Part shown: piece after piece, positions 58,795-64,000 of the stretch
Layout of the letters: each line of letters starts with the position of its first letter
Position numbering within the stretch: the first letter of the stretch is position 1
NCBI GenBank assembly: GCA_033977485.1
Contig: CM066995.1
Span: forward strand, 51,273,162-51,337,161
Length of the DNA: 64,000 nt
Source: Hydrangea macrophylla
Taxonomy: Eukaryota > Streptophyta > Magnoliopsida > Cornales > Hydrangeaceae
Reading direction: 5' to 3'
Notes under the pieces: generated by a model
Seen by the model: only the letters and a program-made list of their open reading frames with translations
Database searches by the model: none
What the model was told of the DNA's origin: nothing
Made by a program: the position numbers and the translations under genes

Positions 58795-59330
58795 ACTCAC
58801 AGATAATTGATAATATTATCTGTGAACTTTAAACCACCATAACTCACTCGTTTTTTAGCCTTTTTGGTTGAATTTTTTTTTTTGATATCATGTATTTTTT
58901 CGAAATCTATGAATTGGGCTTGAAAATTATACAAAAAAAGTAATTTGGAACTTCGTTTTTCATTTTTATCTTTCAGACAGATAATATTATCTGTTGATGT
59001 CAACAGATAATATTATTTGTTAACTTTAAACCACCATAACTTTCTCAATTCTTGGGTGTTTTTGGTGATTTTTTCTTTGATTTCATGTATTTCTTTGAGA
59101 TCAACGCAATGGGTGTGAAAATTTTACAAAAAAAAGTAACATTGCAGCATTATTTTGAGGTTTATCTAACAGATAATATTATCTGTTATATGTGTGTGTA
59201 ACAGATAATATTATCTGTCAACTTTATACCATAACTTTCTCAATTCTTGGGTTTTTTGGGTGATTTTTTTTTTTCATGTATTTTTTCAAGATCTATGCAT
59301 CTATGGTGCCAATTGTACGAAAGAAATATG
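58795..59330. repeat. ~197-bp tandem repeat bearing the AACAGATAATATTATCTGTT palindrome
   Basis: Units anchored on AACTTTAAACCACCATAACT start at 58825, 59022 and 59220 (spacing 197 and 198 bp; the last is partial and diverged). Each junction carries one or two copies of the palindrome: 58977-58994, near 59003, 59168-59187, 59200-59219 and a variant at 58800-58824. It lies 260-790 bp upstream of the TATA box of the ARM gene. Confidence 0.85.
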
Positions 59331-60215
59331 TTTTTGGATTGGTCCTGAAGCTCTTTTCTGGGTTTTTTTTTTGCTTTTCTATGTTTGGTAGTGGGCTGCT
59401 GCTTTGATGCTGCTCCGGTTCTGTTTTGGCTTCCCTGTGATGGGGTTTTAGTTTTTATTTTTTGGCTTTCCTGTGGTAGGCTGTGATGGGGTTTTAGTTT
59501 CTGGGTGTAGTACGTTTCTGTTTTTTATAATGAGGGTGGTATAGGGTTGTTTTTTATAATGAGGGTGGTATAGGGTTGTGTAAACTCAGGTTTTGGTTGT
59601 ATGTTGATTTTAATGTTAGTTAGGTGGTTTTGGGTTGTCATGTATTTGCCAGCGATTTTAATGAAATTGGTTTTGTTGCTGTTCAAAAAAAGAAATATGT
59701 TTTTATTATATGTATGTGAAAAAAATGTAATTTTTCATATTTGTTTGATGTTTAAGTTTTTTATTTTCTTCAATATTTCATGCTCAATATTGAATTCATT
59801 TGATAGATCTCATTTTGCTGATTCCGAAACATCAAATTTTACGAAAAACGGACTTGTATAACAAAAATTATAGCAATTTGAGTGTATAAAGGGCCTAATA
59901 CGGTAAAGAAAAGTAACATGTATTTTAACTTTGAAGAGTTTTATTTGAGGGGGCTATGACCGAAGCACCCTTCTTCAAATTTCTATTTCTAAACCGATAA
60001 AACTATGAATAATATTTGGGGCACTAACAAATTTTATTAACACTTACACTTACACTCTAACCCTTTTTTAGTGGTACTTTGGATTCACTGCGGATTCACA
60101 GTGCCACTAGGAGAGAGATAGAGTATGGGTGTGAGTATTAGTGAAATTTGTTAGTGCCCCTAGCATTGTTGTAAAACTATTGTGAGGATCCAGGAGTTTA
60201 CACTATAAAATATAT
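59331..60215. other. Geneless stretch
   Basis: T-rich, with a 30-bp tandem duplication at 59520-59579 (TTTTTTATAATGAGGGTGG unit). The inverted pair TTTGTTAGTGCC (60128) and GGCACTAACAAA (60021) marks a possible ~140-bp hairpin. No credible gene. Confidence 0.45.
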
Positions 60216-60384
60216 AGTCTGGTTTCAATGCGCACTAGGTAAGCGCATTGGGTGAACACATTAGGTTTATAAGCTTAAAAAAATCACGGGGGCGGCGAGA
60301 TGGAGCGTAGGTCAGCGGGACACCCCGCGGATTTTTTAGGCTTAAAAACCCAGTGCGTTCACCCATGCGCACTGGAGCCTGACT
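60216..60384. mobile_element. Hairpin element in a TA-rich site
   Basis: 169 bp, ends AGTCTGG and, inverted, AGTCAGGCTC, then TGCGCACTAGG/TGCGCATGGG and GGGTGAAC in both arms, with a GC-rich centre (GGGGGCGGCGAGATGG). TATATA stands on the left and ATATATATTATATA close on the right. Confidence 0.65.
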
Positions 60385-60634
60385 CAATAAATATATATTA
60401 TATATTTTTATACTAAGTTTACATCATTAATTAATTCTCATTTAATCCTAGGTCTTACTGCATTGGGCAAAGGAAGAACTGGGTGAGCATTAGATGAATA
60501 GTTTTTGGGGTTAGCAAAAATGCATTATATACTTTTTCATCTAATGGTCATAAAGTGCTTTTTAATATGAGAAGATTCTCACAATGACTTTATATTTTTA
60601 AAAGTGCTTTCTAAATAATGTGGCAATATAATTA

Positions 60635-60867
60635 TGGGAGAAATACCTTTTACCCCCTACGATTACACCCATTTTTTAATAACTCCCAAGTGGTTTATTT
60701 TTGTAACACTTAACCATTTTGTACTAATAACTGAAGTGGGACTGCCGTTAGAAAAGTTAACAGTCTCACTTCAATCATTAATACAAGAGGGTTAAGTGTT
60801 ACAAAATGAACCATAGGGGTTATGAGAAAATGAATATAATCATAAAGGATAAAAGGTATTTTCTCTC
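60635..60867. mobile_element. Hairpin MITE, ~230 bp
   Basis: Inverted ends GGGAGAAATACCTTTTACC and GAGAGAAAATACCTTTTATCC. The arms continue for ~100 bp (TAACACTTAACC, AGTGGGACTG/AGTGAGACTG), so most of the element folds back on itself. Flanks TATAATTAT and GTAATTAAA are similar but not identical, so the duplication is uncertain. Confidence 0.7.
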
Positions 60868-60999
60868 GTAATTAAATAAACAACTTCTAATCAAAATTTA
60901 GTTAGACCCACCGTACTAGACATAGAAAAGCTCGTAAAAGAAGCAATGGTCGATGGACACTCGTTTTTTTTTATTGAACTACAGTGTAAACCACTCACA

Positions 61000-61250
61000 C
61001 CCCGAATTTTTTACCCGAAGCTTCATCATGGGGATAATTTTTCCCTGACCCATCACTGTTTTAACTTATTTCCTAAACCTATCACTTTTTTAGAAGTCGC
61101 CACTCAAACTAACGACTTCAGACCAAAATAGTCCAGCCTGAAATCGCTATTTGAACTAGCGACTTTAGTTAAAGCAGAAGTTGCTACTTGAAGTAGCAAT
61201 TTCATTTAAAGTAGAACTCGCTACTTCAAGTAGCGATTTCATTAGCAGCT
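61000..61250. repeat. Cluster of GCTACTT/AAGTAGC palindromes
   Basis: Perfect hairpins TTGCTACTTGAAGTAGCAA (61181-61199) and TCGCTACTTCAAGTAGCGA (61218-61236). Variants lie at 61141-61163 and 61093-61120. The preceding sequence is related to the left arm of the element at 52505. Confidence 0.8.
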
Positions 61251-61366
61251 AAATTCCCAGTAGTCTGTGACACATTTTAGCAGCAGCTCCCTGCTATATG
61301 TCCAACATATTTTTATTTTCAGAATTGAACCACCAAGCATTATTAATCCAACATTATCAACATAAT

Positions 61367-61744
61367 GTGAGAGAGAGATAGAGAGATAGGTGCGAGAGAG
61401 ATAGAGAGAGTGGGAGAGAGATAGAGAGTGCGAGAGAGTGGGAGTGAGATAGAGAGAGTGGGAGATAGAGATAGAGAGAGATAGAGAGAGTGGGAGAGAT
61501 AGTGAGATAGAGAGTGGGAAAGAGTGGGAGTGAGATAGAGAGAGTGGGAGATAGAGATAGAGAGAGATAGAGAGAGTGGGAGATAGAGATAGAGTGAGAG
61601 ATAGAGAGTGGGAGATAGAGATAGAGTGAGAGAAAGAGAGTGGGAGAGACAGAGAGATAGAGAGAGAGTGAGGGGAAAAGAGATAGAGAGAGTGGGAGAT
61701 AGAGATAGAGAGAGAGAGGGGGAGAGATAGTGGGAGAGAGATAT
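61367..61744 (+). repeat. GAGA/GATA/GTGGGAG minisatellite
   Basis: ~380 bp of GAGAGATA and GAGAGTGGGAG units in variable order. It ends ~100 bp from the 3' end of the PMD pseudogene. The Leu/Ser ORF on the other strand is a repeat artefact. Confidence 0.9.
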
Positions 61745-61845
61745 AGATGTATAGAATAAAATAAAATTATATATATACAAATGTGTAATTATTTGTTTAT
61801 AATACATCAAAAAACAAAGGTGTAATTATTTGTGGATCCTATGGA

Positions 61846-63138
61846 CTATCTTTGTTTATAATGTGTCCTACACCACGGAATCTTCTTCGTTCTCTTAGGC
61901 CTACCCTCTTCTTGTGGTGGATCCTCTACTAGTGGAACCTCCTCACGTGGCTGGATGACCTGCGATACCCCTCTCCCTCTGCGGTCATGGCGACCTCTAC
62001 CCCTAGCGTAAATTGAACGTATCGGAGGTCATCGCTGAGACTCAGCCTGTGCCAAACCCTCATCCTGTCTCTTCCATGGGGGTATCATGTCCAGTCGTCT
62101 CTCTCGCCTCCACCTGCATCTCCTTCGCCTCTACCTACGTCAAACTCTCCACCATCATCACTATCGCCTCGAACTGTGAATCTGTATGTGGTAGCGGGAT
62201 CGACGATGACAACGGTGCATCTGTATATGTCTACTGTGGGATGGAAAAGTCACGAATCGGAGATATACGGAACTGAGAGCCCCCTGGAGTGAAAGGCCTA
62301 TAAACGTCATCCGTATCATCATATGCATACACAATAGGACCCTGATCATCTGGTGTATGTGGTTCAGACTCAGAGTGTGTAGATGGGTCTGTCTGCTCCT
62401 GAGATGGACTGAGGCTGAGAATGAGGATGCGTCTGAGGATGAGGCTGTGGCTGTGGCTGAGGATGCGTCTAGGCTGAGGCTGAGGCTAAGGCTGAGGCTC
62501 TGAGATGCGGGGCACGAATACTGTGGAAGATGGAATAGCCCCGTCTAAACGCCAGTCCTCATGAACAGCCTGTAATGAATGCTCACTAATAGTATGAATC
62601 TCCTCTAATGCCGCCATCACCTCTAGAGGGACGGAATGAGGGCCGCCTGCTGCTAAACTAGCTAACACCGATCGTGCAACCTCATACACATGAGTTACAA
62701 CATCCTCCTGAAAAAAATGGAAAGTTTAATTAAGTATTTCACATTTTATGGCATGTGCAGGATGGAAATTTTACATGTTGTACGATAAGGAAAACATCTC
62801 ACCAGAACGCCGCGAATCGTACCAACTGGCTGAAAGCCAACAATTGGTGGATCTCTAACCGGTCCAATCAATCTATGTGTAATGCAGCTATACCATCTCA
62901 TATATGGGTCTGAGGCAAGCATCTGAGCTGCATCTGGAATACCTACCATAACATGCTGTAGCTGATGGTCCCAGAGCTCAACATACTCCCTATGAAAGTG
63001 ACTCCAGTCGGTATTCACATGACCACATCGATCAATGCGATGTAATGTCGTCATAGTGTTACATGGCTCTGGGACTAATTGAAAGGCATTCCGCATCTTT
63101 TTATATGAGATTCCATGGCTTTCTGTTTCGCATTCCAC
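61846..63138 (-). pseudogene. Plant mobile domain (PMD) protein, C-terminal part, degenerate
   Basis: Exon 62803-63138 contains LHRIDRCGHVNTDWSHFHRE and SDPYMRWYSCITHRLIGP, the C-terminal signature of the aminotransferase-like plant mobile domain (PF10536), found in MAIN-like genes and in Mutator-like transposons. A 95-bp intron (donor CTG|GTGAGA, acceptor TTTTCAG|GAGG) joins in frame to EDVVTHVYEVARSVLASLAAGG. The downstream part has a TAG in a Pro-Gln repeat (about 62476), then shifts of frame (HPQPQPQP, TPDDQGPIVYAYDDTDDVYRPF, GEFDVGRGEGDAGGG). It ends with the usual basic tail RPKRTKKIPWCRTH and a stop at 61846-61848. The N-terminal domain is absent upstream of 63138. Non-functional remnant; a link to a MULE is possible but no transposase is seen. 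Confidence 0.7.
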
Positions 63139-63197
63139 GCCTTTTTATATGAGATTGTGTACAAATGCTTATCTTTCACCTTCTTCACTGTCGCTGC

Positions 63198-64000
63198 TGA
63201 TCGCGTCAAAATTAAGATATTAAAGTATGCTTATTTATGCTTTACTTCCAAAAGATTTATAGTGTGGAAAGTAAAGGTCGAACCCACAGAGATTGTTAAT
63301 TTTTAATCCTTTAATTAATGAAATATAATCTATTTAGTTATAAGAAAATCAGAAAATTGATTGATTTGGAATTTGATTATTACTACTACTTTAAACTATG
63401 AATTAAACTAAGAAATTATGGAAATAAAATCTAGAATTAAATCTAAGTAAACTTGTGTACGAAATTCAAAGTTGATTTAAATATGTGTGGAGATGGGATC
63501 TAGGATTACAAATCCACCACTAACTATGTATTGGGGATCTATACTTCTTATTCTAAGTTCTATGTTTGGATAGTTATGACCTATTGTAGCTACAAGCCCA
63601 ATAGTATCGTAAAGAAGATATCGTTAGTTTAATCTAAACATAATCCATCTATGGTTCACATGAATAATCTACCTATAACTAGGGTGTAGCATAACTCATC
63701 TTTCCTAGCATGGATTATAAAAGATATAAACATCACAATCACATAAGCACCATTGTATGTAAATACTCCTATCAATCACAGAAATCAAGGATTATTGAGT
63801 TCAATAAGCATAAGGAAAAATCTAAGACAAGAATAGATCCAAAATACTCTTGATTATTAACATTAAAAACTGATTATATAAAATCCACCAACATACAATC
63901 ACTATCCCAAACCATAAAATCTTAAAATAGAAAAGCATAGAATCCCCCTTTACATAGCTAGGGTTTCATTGAAACCCTAGATGATGAGTTTAGTTGCTCA
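63198..64000 (-). mobile_element. LTR-like segment related to Athila/Tat LTRs, continuing past the window
   Basis: On the plus strand it starts TGATCGCGTC. It shows the same order of blocks as the Athila LTR at 34677: GGTCGAACCCACAGAGA (against GGTCGATCCCACAGGGA), then GGATTACAAATCCACC (against GGATTACACGAATTCACC). No primer site precedes it on the plus side. It is a different family from the other LTRs here. Confidence 0.5.

Noticed and set aside
61343..61810. Leu/Ser-repeat ORF of 155 codons
   Set aside because: A translation of the GAGA/GTGGGAG minisatellite.

Overview
The window looks like AT-rich intergenic DNA of a flowering plant, probably a eudicot. The grounds are plant-type Ty3/Gypsy retrotransposons primed by tRNA-Asp and tRNA-Arg, a plant ARM-repeat gene with T-rich GT-AG introns, a plant mobile domain (PMD) pseudogene, and many MITE-like hairpins. 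I cannot name the species. I see one clearly intact host gene.

Layout. 1-894: part of an LTR on the minus strand. 895-1797: flank. 1803-20449: an 18.6-kb tandem LTR retrotransposon on the plus strand, arranged as four 1,631-bp LTRs alternating with three 4,041-bp internal regions (period 5,672 bp). It is bounded by one 5-bp target duplication, ATCAT. It has no gag or pol. Each internal region opens with a ~1.5-kb inverted LTR-like segment where a primer site is expected, followed by an unrecognised 171-codon ORF. 20455-23675: leader, primer site and 2.8-kb LTR of a second element (minus strand); its primer site extends into a 50-nt tRNA-Arg-like copy. 23676 to about 36289: a 12.6-kb degenerate Athila-type element (minus strand) with env-like ORF, a spliced ORF, pol, gag, tRNA-Asp primer site and LTR. 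About 36290-41169: three further LTR pieces in both orientations. The breakpoints read as a nest: LTR piece D cut by element C, C cut by Athila, Athila cut by element B, and B cut by the tandem element.

41.2-56.2 kb holds degraded coding fragments, microsatellites, small hairpin elements (two with clear 9-10 bp target duplications) and clusters of reiterated palindromes. 56207-58340 (minus) is the intact gene: a 498-residue ARM-repeat protein in two exons, with a TATA box and two AUG-stop mini-ORFs in its leader. 58.8-59.3 kb is a ~197-bp tandem repeat carrying the same 20-bp palindrome seen at 42.9-44.0 kb. 61846-63138 (minus) is the PMD pseudogene. The window ends in another LTR-like segment.

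The most unusual points are the triple-unit retrotransposon whose units are built as long inverted repeats without a visible primer site, the tRNA-Arg copy with anticodon GCG, and the repeated appearance of five unrelated short palindromes, each amplified in its own cluster. All comparisons were made by eye.
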